Shown: piece by piece, positions 1 through 7,920 of the stretch | Layout of the letters: every line of letters starts with the position of its first letter | Position numbering within the stretch: the first letter of the stretch is position 1 | IMG/VR virus record: IMGVR_UViG_3300021165_003991 | Span: 1-29,338 of that record | Direction: 5' to 3' (one strand) | DNA: 29,338 nt | Source: a virus | Notes under the pieces: generated by a model | The model's database searches: none | What the model saw: the letters and a program-made list of their open reading frames with translations, nothing else | Told to the model about the DNA's origin: nothing | Program-made: the position numbers and the translations under genes

Positions 1-119
1 ACGCAGGAGAAAATCCCCCTCCTGGTTCTCCCGATACTGTTGCTGGTGTTCCACCAAAATTAATAAAGTTATTTAGAGGGTCATATCCGTCTCCAATTTG
101 AGTGTTGAAGACAGGTGTG
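1..119. repeat. Terminal direct repeat, left copy
   Basis: Identical to 29220-29338. It lies inside a gene and has no feature of a packaging site, and its odd length (119) fits an assembly overlap on a closed molecule. The non-redundant unit is 29,219 bp. Confidence 0.95.
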
Positions 120-964
120 TGTCTATCGTCTTTAGTGTAGTTAAAAGTCCTTAAAGCTCCATTGGCTTTAAATATATTTTGGTTTGTTACACCTGATGCA
201 TATTCAATCCCTATTTTCCCGTTTTGGAATGTGTCCGTGTAAATTGAAGTGAAATACTCTGAATTTAAAAAATCACTTTGTAATTCATATCCTGTTACAG
301 ATATCATTCTATCCAACAAAGATTTTAATTGGATTGCTGGTTTAAACATCGATGGTGGAACAGGTCTTGCAGAGTTATCAAAAGATGTTGATGTTCCAAA
401 GTCATAACTGAACGTCGGGGTTCCTCCTGAACTCACACCCTGATAATCTAATCCGTAATTTATCAGTGGATAAATAATCTGCCCGTTGAATAATCCTGAC
501 GCCCCATCATTAACACACTCCCAAGATGTGGTCACGGATGAATAATCTAAAATATGATTTAGGTCTGTATAGTTTAAATCCTGTAGTTGCAGGTTTCTTA
601 TCGGAGCTAAAAAGTCAGATACTTCACCCAATATGAATATCTCATAAGTTGTTTCCTCTGAATTAATTGTTACACTATTTAATCTCAAAATACCCTGAAA
701 TATGTCTGTCCCCCTGTATTGAACGATACAAGGTATTTTTTGTAGTGGATTGAATTCTATACCATTAACTTCAAAATAGTGCTCAAATAAAATATCGTTG
801 TTATTTGTGCTTGGAAGTGTAATGGTTCTTGAGTAAGGGATGATACGACTTGTTAAATTGGTTAAGTCATTTTGTTGAATTGTAAGGGTGATTGGAATGT
901 CCTCAAAGACATCCAAGCGCTCCCAAGTATTCTCTTGAAGTTGAACGAGTAGTATCGTATCCAT
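1..964 (-). CDS. Tail-tip/baseplate-like protein, N-terminal part (gene continues at 27574-29338)
   Basis: The gene starts with ATG at 964 and reads to position 1, the window edge. Because 1-119 repeats 29220-29338, it continues in the same frame at 29219: 964 lies 1,032 bases (344 codons) upstream of the internal ATG at 29151 on the circle. The full protein is 869 residues; about 321 are coded here. It begins MDTILLVQLQ and has the pattern of a tail-tip protein family I know from Bacteroidota phages: a segment like SRIIPYSRTITLPSTNNN, then FQGILRL, then a beta-rich domain. It lies 1 bp after the 177-residue tail gene and is followed by the tape measure, as expected for the tail module. The role at the tail tip is inferred from position and resemblance; I see no enzymatic motif. 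Confidence 0.72.
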   Translation of the reverse strand, partial: MDTILLVQLQENTWERLDVFEDIPITLTIQQNDLTNLTSRIIPYSRTITLPSTNNNDILFEHYFEVNGIEFNPLQKIPCIVQYRGTDIFQGILRLNSVTINSEETTYEIFILGEVSDFLAPIRNLQLQDLNYTDLNHILDYSSVTTSWECVNDGASGLFNGQIIYPLINYGLDYQGVSSGGTPTFSYDFGTSTSFDNSARPVPPSMFKPAIQLKSLLDRMISVTGYELQSDFLNSEYFTSIYTDTFQNGKIGIEYASGVTNQNIFKANGALRTFNYTKDDRHTPVFNTQIGDGYDPLNNFINFGGTPATVSGEPGGGFSPA

Positions 965-965
965 A

Positions 966-1499
966 TTATTTTCCTAACAACTTAATATTATTGGAATAAA
1001 CATATTGCAGTTCAAGGTTATAGATAGTTCTATTTCCCTGTATTTTCTTTTCAAATTCAGTGTTAAGAATATTCACGGGTGCTAATCCACCATCGGTTGT
1101 AATCTCGTAAACTAAATTGGAAGTGTAAAGTTCCTCTAACCATTGGAAGGTTGGTTGATTAACAAACCCTGAGTTGACTATGACTGTTTCAACCATAACA
1201 ACATTGGAGTCATTTAAACCCCTTGAGTATTGTGTTTTCTGTGGGTCATCAGAACCCCAATCTATATTCCAAGATTTATATTGTTGTCTCGAAATTGCAA
1301 TACCCTGAAACCTGTTGAATAAAAGTGTCACATAATCGAAGTGCCCATATCTGTTTAAAAACATAAGTTGGATATTTTGGTTTGCAGAACGAGTCGGACC
1401 ACAAGTTAAGTTAAAAGTAAAAATCTCAGAAACTGGTGTATATTCAACGCAGTTCCCTTCTGTATATCCTGTTGGTGGTGTTTGTGGAATTAAAGCCAT
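966..1499 (-). CDS. Tail-associated virion protein, 177 aa
   Basis: The product is 177 residues with no signal peptide or membrane segment. It contains a motif around residues 44-62 (MFLNRYGHFDYVTLLFNR) that resembles the 'N-x-x-G-x-x-D' segment seen in the C-terminal halves of some Bacteroidota phage tail proteins. It sits 12 bp after the 575-residue linker protein and 1 bp before the tail-tip gene, so it is translated within the tail block. An A/T-rich leader (sense AAAAATATG) stands in for a Shine-Dalgarno site. One possibility is that it and the preceding protein are halves of what is one polypeptide in related phages. Function beyond a tail structural role is unknown. Confidence 0.6.
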   Translation of the reverse strand: MALIPQTPPTGYTEGNCVEYTPVSEIFTFNLTCGPTRSANQNIQLMFLNRYGHFDYVTLLFNRFQGIAISRQQYKSWNIDWGSDDPQKTQYSRGLNDSNVVMVETVIVNSGFVNQPTFQWLEELYTSNLVYEITTDGGLAPVNILNTEFEKKIQGNRTIYNLELQYVYSNNIKLLGK

Positions 1500-1511
1500 A
1501 TTTTTATATTT

Positions 1512-3239
1512 TTAGCAGGGTCCTCCAGGGTTACAAATAAACACAACAGGTGATGCTGAATAGATATCACCACCATATTCGTAGTCCCCAAAGTAAGGTA
1601 TTGTTAATGCGCAGTCACTATAAAGGGTTGCTCCAATATCACTCGGTAATACACCAGGTGCTGTATAAACCGTAACAGAGAATGGATTGTCACATCCACA
1701 AATTCCACCAGGACAGGTATTGGTGCATTCCTGGATTACTATACCTACACATTCTCCAGCAGTTGATGAAGGGGTTGGTGTCATCGTTGGAGTTCTCGTT
1801 GGAGTTGGTGTCTGAGAAACTACACAAACACCTAAATATGATACCTCTGAATAAACATATTCAATACTGTTCAGACAAGCACAAAGTGTGGTTGCTTGGA
1901 ATGGACCTAAAGCCTGAAATTGTGGATTACCGAAACAATCAATATAAAGAAGGTTGTCTGTAAATTCAGTTGCATTCTCAATCAAATATTCACCACAACT
2001 ACAAAGAGGAGTTGATGATGGAGTTGGTGTTGGTGTTGGTGGTAGACAGGGTCCACCTGTTAATATTTGAACCGCAACTTCCGCAACAGGATACTCACAA
2101 GAACAGATGTTATAAACTAACCCTGGTGTAAGTGATAAGTTAAGTGTGACTTGTGTTGCACAATCAACGATTACAACTGAAGCTAATGATTCCCCACTCC
2201 AATACAATTGATACTCTGTGCATCCCTCACAATAAGGTATGGGGGTATTTGATGGAGTTGGTGTTGGTGTTGGACTTAGACCAGGTGTTGGTGTAGGTGT
2301 TGGCGTTGGTTGGATTGGTTCTGTTGACCCTGTAAAGTTTCCAAATAACTGAACTGTGTATTGAACTGTTCCATCTGGGATTTCAGGTAAGTTTGCAGGT
2401 CCCGCTCCAACATATAGAGTATTCCAATCCGTGGCTCCACTTACTGGCTCAATCAAATAAAGATTTTGATAAACGAGGTTACAGTTATTTCTTGGACCTC
2501 CCCCGTTTGTTGTGATATTATCGTAGGTGGTTGCGCTTATCAATACGCCTTGGTCGTCATAAAAATTATATTCTACATAGTAGCCTTGCGAAAAACCTGA
2601 GGTTGCTCCACTCCACAAATAATAGTTTGTGAATCCAAGTGTAAAATAATCTGTTTCTCTTACATCCAATATTCTTGGTGCGTTGGTTAGAAATAAACCT
2701 GATATTGTTGGATAGACCCCCTGTGGTAATCCTGATAGAATAAATGGGTTAATATCAAAATCCTGTTGTGTTGCTCTTGGGTTTGTCCCCATCGTGGAAC
2801 GGAACACCTTATAAGTTTCTGTTTGAACTGCAGGTTCTCCAACTGCATTTCCATATCCTGTGAAACCTGTTACGGGTGATATTTCACTATCAGCATATTC
2901 GTAACCAACCTTCACATAGTAATTTATTACTTCCTCGTTTGCAGGTCTTGAAAATGGAAATGTTTGATGTGTATAAATTGGTGTTGTGTCCCAATATGAA
3001 ATTGGGAGAGAATCTGTATAAGTTTCTAAAATCTGTTGTAAATCTATAATTCCTAATCCAAAGGGGTTCGGTGCACATTTTCCCAAAAACACCAAACTAT
3101 CTTCCACATATAATTCATAGTTAAACTTGAACTTGAATGTTGAAGCAACATTATATGTGTTACTTGAAAGTGTAAAATAAATCCCGTCAGATAAAACAGG
3201 TTGGAATTCACTTGGAGTTGATTGAAATGTAATTGACAT
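1512..3239 (-). CDS. Tail fibre-like protein with Pro/Thr linkers and Cys-rich modules, 575 aa
   Basis: An N-terminal beta-rich domain (about 1-305) of tail-protein type is followed by three low-complexity PTPTPTP-type linkers, coded at 2236-2318, 2008-2042 and 1761-1812. These separate cysteine-rich modules. Two modules align by eye: each opens with a CxxC or CxC plus EY, has a central DC, then a CSC or CAC, and ends in a single Cys. The last module (about 505-575) has eight or more cysteines and ends NPGGPC. The beads-on-linkers plan suggests a protruding surface or receptor-contact protein. It lies between the gp10-like tail protein and the 177-residue tail protein, 4 bp and 12 bp away. 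The cysteines could form disulfides after release from the cell. Binding target unknown. Confidence 0.65.
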   Translation of the reverse strand: MSITFQSTPSEFQPVLSDGIYFTLSSNTYNVASTFKFKFNYELYVEDSLVFLGKCAPNPFGLGIIDLQQILETYTDSLPISYWDTTPIYTHQTFPFSRPANEEVINYYVKVGYEYADSEISPVTGFTGYGNAVGEPAVQTETYKVFRSTMGTNPRATQQDFDINPFILSGLPQGVYPTISGLFLTNAPRILDVRETDYFTLGFTNYYLWSGATSGFSQGYYVEYNFYDDQGVLISATTYDNITTNGGGPRNNCNLVYQNLYLIEPVSGATDWNTLYVGAGPANLPEIPDGTVQYTVQLFGNFTGSTEPIQPTPTPTPTPGLSPTPTPTPSNTPIPYCEGCTEYQLYWSGESLASVVIVDCATQVTLNLSLTPGLVYNICSCEYPVAEVAVQILTGGPCLPPTPTPTPSSTPLCSCGEYLIENATEFTDNLLYIDCFGNPQFQALGPFQATTLCACLNSIEYVYSEVSYLGVCVVSQTPTPTRTPTMTPTPSSTAGECVGIVIQECTNTCPGGICGCDNPFSVTVYTAPGVLPSDIGATLYSDCALTIPYFGDYEYGGDIYSASPVVFICNPGGPC

Positions 3240-3242
3240 ATT

Positions 3243-3806
3243 TTATCTAAAGTTTTTTGTGTTTGATTTTACAACAGCCCTACCATAATCCACCAAGAAA
3301 AACTTAACGGCATTTTCTGATTTCTGTATTCCTTCATTTACAAATAAAGTTGGGAATATACCATATTCACCTATGCTTCTTTGTATCAGGAATGCTCTTT
3401 TTTTATTTGATATAAACCTACCTCTTCTATCTCTAAATTGTGGTAAGCCTTTTTCAGCAATCCAATCTTCAATTGCCTGTAGTGGTGGATATTTGACTGT
3501 CGGTGAATTCCCCACAATTTCAGGATTTTTTCCCCTACGACCAAAGTTCACCCACTTCCAATAATCAGCACCTGGAAATGTAACTTCAATATCAAATCCT
3601 TTTTGAGTTTCAACAGGTTTTACTGTAACAGATTCAAATAATGTTCCCGTTGTAATTCTGTTGGATAAAGCGCCAACATAACCACCTTTTACTGGTTTAG
3701 GAGTTCCATCGTAAGCCCTTGAGCGTCTTTCGGATTCAAGTTCTTTTTGGATGTTAATTTTAATCTCCTCACAAAGGTCAAATAGTATTTCTAATTCTGT
3801 TGCCAT
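3243..3806 (-). CDS. HK97 gp10-like tail-completion protein, 187 aa
   Basis: The product resembles HK97 gp10-type tail-completion proteins. It has an N-terminal helix, a central segment with WKWVNFGRRGKNPE (about residues 83-96), a Pro-rich PPLQAIEDWIAEKG stretch, and a basic RAFLIQRSIGEYGIFPT segment, which is the order seen in that family. In tailed phages these proteins act at the head-tail joint or at completion of the tail end. It lies 3 bp after the tail-terminator-like gene and 3 bp before the fibre-like gene, which supports a joining role. Assignment rests on motif reading. A distant tail-assembly relative is the main alternative. Confidence 0.62.
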   Translation of the reverse strand: MATELEILFDLCEEIKINIQKELESERRSRAYDGTPKPVKGGYVGALSNRITTGTLFESVTVKPVETQKGFDIEVTFPGADYWKWVNFGRRGKNPEIVGNSPTVKYPPLQAIEDWIAEKGLPQFRDRRGRFISNKKRAFLIQRSIGEYGIFPTLFVNEGIQKSENAVKFFLVDYGRAVVKSNTKNFR

Positions 3807-3809
3807 CTA

Positions 3810-4364
3810 TTATGGAGTTGTTGAACTTGGTGTGGGAGTTAAAGTTGGTGTTGGTGTAATTGTTGGACTTGCACTTATTGTAGGTGTTGGGTAATAATCA
3901 CAAGCATCAATGGTATCATAAACTATTAAGGGGACTTCAAGTGCAACACCAGCGACGTGGTCGCCGAAGCGCTCAAAAAATGGTAATGCGGTTGCAGGTA
4001 AGTTGATGTCTATATTATCGTAGATTTCAGGTAGAGTGTTCATCCCCCTTTTTATGTATGATAAAAACCTACGAGCCTCCAAAGACATATCACTCACACA
4101 ATCTTTTTCGTTTGATAAATCCCAATTCAATATATCTGCGAATATCATAGTCAAAGAATACACAGTCATATTTTCCTGGTATTCTATGGATTGCGGCACA
4201 ACAAAAAGGAAGGGATAATTTACACTTGAACCTGAAATATTTTTTCCAAAGTCCACAAGGTTTCCATATCCGAATGTGTTTAACATCGGTGATTGCTCCT
4301 GAAAATATTGTAGATAATCAAGAACCTTATGGAAGGTTGTATATTGGTTCATCACATTACTCAT
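3810..4364 (-). CDS. Tail terminator-like protein with Pro/Thr tail, 184 aa
   Basis: Residues 1-155 resemble Bacteroidota phage tail-terminator proteins: a helical start (FHKVLDYLQYFQEQSPMLNTFG), then GNLVDFGKNISG, then YPFLFVVPQS and a beta strand leading to FADIL. The last 28 residues are a low-complexity Pro/Thr/Ser tail (coded at 3813-3891) like the linkers of three other virion proteins here; such a tail is not part of the usual family. The start codon overlaps the stop of the -1 frame of the upstream chaperone gene as TAATG, so translation is probably coupled. The expected role is capping the tail tube and joining it to the head. Confidence 0.55.
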   Translation of the reverse strand: MSNVMNQYTTFHKVLDYLQYFQEQSPMLNTFGYGNLVDFGKNISGSSVNYPFLFVVPQSIEYQENMTVYSLTMIFADILNWDLSNEKDCVSDMSLEARRFLSYIKRGMNTLPEIYDNIDINLPATALPFFERFGDHVAGVALEVPLIVYDTIDACDYYPTPTISASPTITPTPTLTPTPSSTTP

Positions 4365-4666
4365 TATAATTTGTTTTTTCTTTCAAGTTTTTTTAATTCG
4401 TTTTGATGTTGAATAATCTTGTCCTTCATTAGGGATGCGGCATTCAGACATAAATACATATTACTTTCATTCAGTCGGTCGAACTTTGTAATATCTTCTT
4501 TGGATAAATAATAGGTTAATTCAAAATAAAATCGTGCAGCCGCCTCGGAATCAGAAATTTTGGAAGGACCCTCATCCCCCTCAGGATTATCCTCTTGATT
4601 TGATTCATCTGCTTCAAAGAACTTTCCATATTTTTTATGTATGTTGTTGATAAAAGCAAAAAAAAA
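4364..4666 (-). CDS. Tail assembly chaperone, -1 frame extension (C-terminal 101 residues of a 266-aa fusion)
   Basis: This frame has no convincing start of its own. It takes over from the upstream 215-codon frame at a run of nine T (sense strand) at 4658-4666. Joining residues 1-166 of the upstream frame to this one by a -1 slip gives a 266-residue protein ending at 4364. The extension is rich in acidic residues and then helical (DSEAAARFYFELTYYLSKED, then a Lys/Glu-rich end) and looks like native protein. Its stop overlaps the next gene's start as TAATG, the coupling also used at 6311, 14235 and 17407, which argues that this is the natural end. A one-base homopolymer sequencing error is the alternative explanation. 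Confidence 0.6.
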   Translation of the reverse strand, partial: FFFAFINNIHKKYGKFFEADESNQEDNPEGDEGPSKISDSEAAARFYFELTYYLSKEDITKFDRLNESNMYLCLNAASLMKDKIIQHQNELKKLERKNKL

Positions 4667-5163
4667 GTAGAAGCTCCAAACCAATAATCAATCGGTATAT
4701 TACGGAAAAGGTCTGCTCGTTTAAGCACTTTTTTGGAGTCGAACTTTTCAAGTGTATATTCACCACCCTTCTGTTCTAAAATGGGTCTGTAAAGTAGTGA
4801 CATTAAAATGTGGATACTCTCTTCCAATTTATCTTTCTGCGAAAAAACCTCAAGGTCTGACCATTGTCCCCAAGTCATATTTCCCCAATCGTTTTCCATT
4901 CCATAATTAACACCTTCATAGGTGAAGGTTAAAACTATGTCAGTATTTGGTTCCTGATTGTGTTGAGATATTACTGACTCAAGATAAACAATTTCATCGA
5001 CCGGCATTTCCCTTAATTCCTTCGGTTCTAAATCCAAATACAAAGCAAGTATTTCTGTTGGACTGTTATATTTTTCAGGGTTCTTTTGGATTTTTTGATA
5101 CCGACCAATTGTTAATTTAGGGTCTATAATAATTTCTTTATTTGATACTTTTACTTTAATCAT
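4516..5163 (-). CDS. Tail assembly chaperone, zero-frame product, 215 aa
   Basis: The product starts MIKVKVSNKEIIIDPKLTIG and resembles tail assembly chaperones of Bacteroidota phages, which help tail tube subunits assemble around the tape measure. Up to about residue 168 it looks native (NIPIDYWFGASTFF). After the T9 run the zero frame becomes basic and unstructured (RRLHDFILN end), unlike its first part, whereas the -1 frame continues with sensible sequence. The two-product arrangement matches the lambda G/GT principle of a programmed -1 shift in the chaperone gene. The start overlaps the stop of the large terminase gene by 4 bp (ATGA). The usual place for this gene is just before the tape measure; here it follows the terminase. 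Confidence 0.62.
   Translation of the reverse strand: MIKVKVSNKEIIIDPKLTIGRYQKIQKNPEKYNSPTEILALYLDLEPKELREMPVDEIVYLESVISQHNQEPNTDIVLTFTYEGVNYGMENDWGNMTWGQWSDLEVFSQKDKLEESIHILMSLLYRPILEQKGGEYTLEKFDSKKVLKRADLFRNIPIDYWFGASTFFLLLSTTYIKNMESSLKQMNQIKRIILRGMRVLPKFLIPRRLHDFILN
4658..4666 (-). promoter_or_regulatory. Candidate -1 ribosomal frameshift site (T9)
   Basis: Sense-strand sequence in the zero frame is ACT TTT TTT TTG, so a T TTT TTT heptamer allows perfect re-pairing after a -1 slip. The shift opens 100 further codons to the stop at 4364. The gene type (tail chaperone) is the classic place for such a site. I did not find a clear downstream stimulatory hairpin. Homopolymer miscounting remains possible. 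Confidence 0.55.
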
Positions 5164-6311
5164 ACGAAGCTGAATTTCTTTTGTTTATTTCCAATTGTGC
5201 TTTCCAATACATATCTTATAGAATCGATTGTATGGTTGTCTTTATCTTCAGGTGCATCTAAAAGGTTTCCATCCTTATCTGTTTTCCATTTATAGGATTG
5301 GAATTCTTTAATTATGTTTTCTGAGCTCTCCTTGATAAATAACTTGTGTCTTTTCATCAGGTCTATACCGTGTAAAACCGACTTTTTATTCACACCACGA
5401 ATATTGAATTTCTCCCTCCTAATTTCCTCGATGGATTGTGGTGATGCAGAGTCCGCCCAAATGGTGTCCTGATTGTTTATATTTGTTTCTTTTATCCTGT
5501 AAATAAAATCCTGTATCGTAAGGTTTTTTACAAAGAGTTTTTCCTCAAAGAAAAGGTCTTCCCCATTTTGATATACGGCTATTAAGGTTGAAGGGTCATT
5601 GTAACCAAAGTCGACACCATATCCAAGTAGTTTTGCATATTCAGGTATGGTTTCTATTTTGTGCCAAGTGTTAAATACCAATGTGGTTGCAATACCTTTT
5701 TCTCCAAGTGTATAAATTCTGTAGAGGTTTTCATCCTTGTCTTTTAAACCCTCGAGTTCTTTAATAATATTTTTATCCACAAAGGGATTGTCTCGCCAGG
5801 TTGTTTTGAAGTAATAACAATCTGGTCTTTTTTCCAAGTCATAAACCCAACAACTTAATTCTGATGGGTTTAAATCCAATATTACTTTGTCTGTGGTTCT
5901 AAAAATTAATTGGTTCCAATCCTCTATATGTAATTCATTTGCTTCGTTACAATAAAGGTAATCTCTTTTTGAACCCCTTAACTTCTGTGGTTCATCAACG
6001 CTAAACCAATTTATCGTATTGGTTCCAAGTTTGTAATATCCCTCCATCTTGTGCCAATCATTCGGATTGAATATTCCAAACAACTCCAATACCTCAGCTA
6101 AATCTTTTAGGACAGAGTTCTTAAGAGCCGGTAAAGTTTTACGGACGATTGAAAGAGTTTTGTTTTGCTCCTGTAATAATTTGTAAATCCAATAAATCAG
6201 GATGTTATAAGTTTTGCCAGAACGAGACCCCCCTTGAGCAACAACAATTCTTTTATCCTGTTCATCTGATTTAATTAACTCATCAAAAACAACTGTGGTT
6301 GAAACTTTCAT
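5160..6311 (-). CDS. terL: Terminase large subunit (ATPase/nuclease), 383 aa
   Basis: This is the DNA-packaging motor, which cuts concatemeric DNA and pumps it through the portal. Residues 27-34 (GGSRSGKT) are the Walker A loop and 118-127 (YLYCNEANEL) the Walker B strand with its catalytic acid. The C-terminal RNase H-like nuclease has its expected acids at D234 (VDFGYNDP), D287 (WADSA) and the 357-363 stretch (DKDNHTID). The length is normal for a PBSX/Terminase_3-type protein. The start overlaps the small-subunit stop by one base (TAATG), so the two are coupled. The gene order is odd in that tail-assembly genes, not the portal, come next. Confidence 0.95.
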   Translation of the reverse strand: MKVSTTVVFDELIKSDEQDKRIVVAQGGSRSGKTYNILIYWIYKLLQEQNKTLSIVRKTLPALKNSVLKDLAEVLELFGIFNPNDWHKMEGYYKLGTNTINWFSVDEPQKLRGSKRDYLYCNEANELHIEDWNQLIFRTTDKVILDLNPSELSCWVYDLEKRPDCYYFKTTWRDNPFVDKNIIKELEGLKDKDENLYRIYTLGEKGIATTLVFNTWHKIETIPEYAKLLGYGVDFGYNDPSTLIAVYQNGEDLFFEEKLFVKNLTIQDFIYRIKETNINNQDTIWADSASPQSIEEIRREKFNIRGVNKKSVLHGIDLMKRHKLFIKESSENIIKEFQSYKWKTDKDGNLLDAPEDKDNHTIDSIRYVLESTIGNKQKKFSFV

Positions 6312-6577
6312 TAATACCCCCGTTTTTTTCCTTTGGTTTTTAGAAAGTATTGAATTGCTTGTAAGTCCCCGTTGTTGATTTTTGTTAATAACTTTTGTTC
6401 GACATAATCTATTGCGGTGTCTTTTACAACATCCAACCTTCTTTGGAATTCTTTGTTCTCATTCCAACTTTCAAATTGTTCTCTTGAGATATTTGTCTTT
6501 TGTAAAGCAACTGAAACAATTGCCAAGGACTTCTCAAGGACGGATAAAAAGTTTTCCTGTTCAGATGATAACTCCAT
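6311..6577 (-). CDS. Terminase small subunit-like protein, 88 aa
   Basis: A short helical protein directly before the large terminase, with TAATG overlap. Residues about 8-35 could form a helix-turn-helix (VALQKTNISREQFESWN). The C-terminus (AIDYVEQKLLTKINNGDLQA then YFLKTKGKKRGY) is the typical ending of small terminase/HTH proteins next to TerL in Bacteroidota phages. It would recognise the phage DNA and regulate the large subunit. Its first 17 bp overlap the methyltransferase gene. A second packaging-like protein is encoded at 8601-9035, so which of the two is the working small subunit, or whether both act, is open. Confidence 0.75.
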   Translation of the reverse strand: MELSSEQENFLSVLEKSLAIVSVALQKTNISREQFESWNENKEFQRRLDVVKDTAIDYVEQKLLTKINNGDLQAIQYFLKTKGKKRGY

Positions 6578-7739
6578 TGATTTTGATTTCTAAAGTTGGG
6601 TCGAGGTTTTTCATTCTATCAATTATAACCTGACAGTATTTAGGGTCCAATTCAATTCCATAACAAACTCTTCCCATTTGATGACAGGCAACCATTGAGG
6701 TCCCCGAACCTAAAAAACCATCAATTACAATATCACCTTTCTTTGAGGAATTATTTATTAGATATGAAAATAATGGTATTGGTTTCATAGTGGGGTGTTC
6801 AGCATTTCTTGCAGGTCTATCAAAATCCAATATTGTAGTTTGTTTTCTATCTGAATACCAATTATGGGGTGCCCCTTCTTTCCAACCATAAAGACAGGGT
6901 TCGTGTTTCCACTGATAATCTTGTCTGCCAAGAACCATAGAATTCTTGTTCCAAATAAGACCTTGCTTTACAAGAACCCCTGCATCACTCAGAGCTTTCC
7001 TAAAATTAATACTTTCCCTATCTGCGTGCCAAACATACCATCCCCCACCTTTTTTTGTTACAAGGTTCAAGTTTACAAAAGAGTCATATAAGAATTTGTA
7101 AAACTCATCATCACCCATTGAGTCATTTTGAATTGTAAGTTTTTCAGATGTTCCACCTTCGTAGGCAACATTATATGGAGGGTCAGTTAATACAAGGTCA
7201 GCAAGATTTCCTGCCATTAATTTTTCCCAATCATCACCAACTGTGGTGTCCCCACAAAGTAATCGGTGCGGTCCTATTTCAATCACATCTCCAATAACAA
7301 TATTAGTTTCCTCAGGGACTACAATATCAAAGTCATCCTCTTCGCCTTCAGGTATAGTTTTGAACTCCGTTGGAACATCCAAACCCCAATCCAATAATAA
7401 ATCCTGACCCCACTCTGCAACCAAAGAGTCCCATTCCCATTCACCATAAGATAAATTGTCTTTTACAATAAACTCCTTTTTTTGTTCGGGGGTTAAATTG
7501 TTGACCTGAATATATGGGACCTGCTCCCATTCCAATTGTAGGAGTGCTTGCAACCTCATATTTCCTGCTAACACAGTCAAAGTTTCGTCAACTATAATTG
7601 GTCTGATTTCCAACATCTCAGGGAACTCTAAAATACTTTTTTTGAGTTTATCCATTTGAGTTGGAGATATTTTTCGTGGGTTCTTTTCATTTGGAACCAA
7701 ACTTCTTATATCAATCCTTTCAATAATATTACTTTCCAT
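6561..7739 (-). CDS. ParB-like domain fused to DNA methyltransferase, 392 aa
   Basis: Residues 8-90 are a ParB/sulfiredoxin-like domain (LVPNEKNPRKIS, and GNMRLQAL at 59-66, the counterpart of the ParB GEHR motif). Residues about 150-385 are an amino-methyltransferase with motif IV TDPPYN at 185-190, HPTMKP at 315-320, and the AdoMet-binding FLGSGTS at 342-348. Motif IV before motif I is the beta-class order, so the target is an exocyclic amino group of adenine or cytosine. ParB-methyltransferase fusions are common in phages and probably protect phage DNA from host restriction or mark it for packaging. No restriction endonuclease is nearby. It overlaps the neighbours at both ends (11 and 17 bp) within the late block. 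Confidence 0.9.
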   Translation of the reverse strand: MESNIIERIDIRSLVPNEKNPRKISPTQMDKLKKSILEFPEMLEIRPIIVDETLTVLAGNMRLQALLQLEWEQVPYIQVNNLTPEQKKEFIVKDNLSYGEWEWDSLVAEWGQDLLLDWGLDVPTEFKTIPEGEEDDFDIVVPEETNIVIGDVIEIGPHRLLCGDTTVGDDWEKLMAGNLADLVLTDPPYNVAYEGGTSEKLTIQNDSMGDDEFYKFLYDSFVNLNLVTKKGGGWYVWHADRESINFRKALSDAGVLVKQGLIWNKNSMVLGRQDYQWKHEPCLYGWKEGAPHNWYSDRKQTTILDFDRPARNAEHPTMKPIPLFSYLINNSSKKGDIVIDGFLGSGTSMVACHQMGRVCYGIELDPKYCQVIIDRMKNLDPTLEIKINGVII

Positions 7740-7914
7740 TGGAGAAGGGGTCGTAAGTTTTTGTTTGATTTAGAAGTTCTTGTAATAACTCACTTTTGGA
7801 AAGTTTCATTTCTGATGCTCTTTCTTTCAATTGTTTTGCAACCTCTGTGGTAATAAAGATATTTTTATAGTCGTAAAAATATTCTTTGTCTGTTTTTGTA
7901 TTTTTAATTTTCAT
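7729..7914 (-). CDS. Ribbon-helix-helix-like small protein, 61 aa
   Basis: A basic 61-residue protein. The segment NIFITTEVAKQLKERASEMK followed by LSKSELLQELL (about residues 18-48) fits a ribbon-helix-helix fold: one beta strand, two helices, and a hydrophobic pattern typical of CopG/Arc-type DNA-binding proteins. It overlaps the methyltransferase gene by 11 bp, so it is translated together with it. It could be a repressor of late or early promoters, or a subunit that guides the methyltransferase. No toxin gene is adjacent, so I do not call it an antitoxin. Confidence 0.55.
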   Translation of the reverse strand: MKIKNTKTDKEYFYDYKNIFITTEVAKQLKERASEMKLSKSELLQELLNQTKTYDPFSNGK

Positions 7915-7920
7915 TGTGTT

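Noticed and set aside
1-119. Terminal repeat as a biological packaging repeat
   Set aside because: It lies inside a gene and its short, odd length fits an assembly overlap; a true terminal repeat is not excluded but not supported.
1512-3239. Diversity-generating retroelement acting on the fibre genes
   Set aside because: No reverse transcriptase is encoded and no template-variable repeat pair with A-biased differences was seen.
7729-7914. Toxin-antitoxin system around the ribbon-helix-helix protein
   Set aside because: Neighbours are a methyltransferase and a glycosyltransferase-like protein; no toxin-like gene is adjacent.
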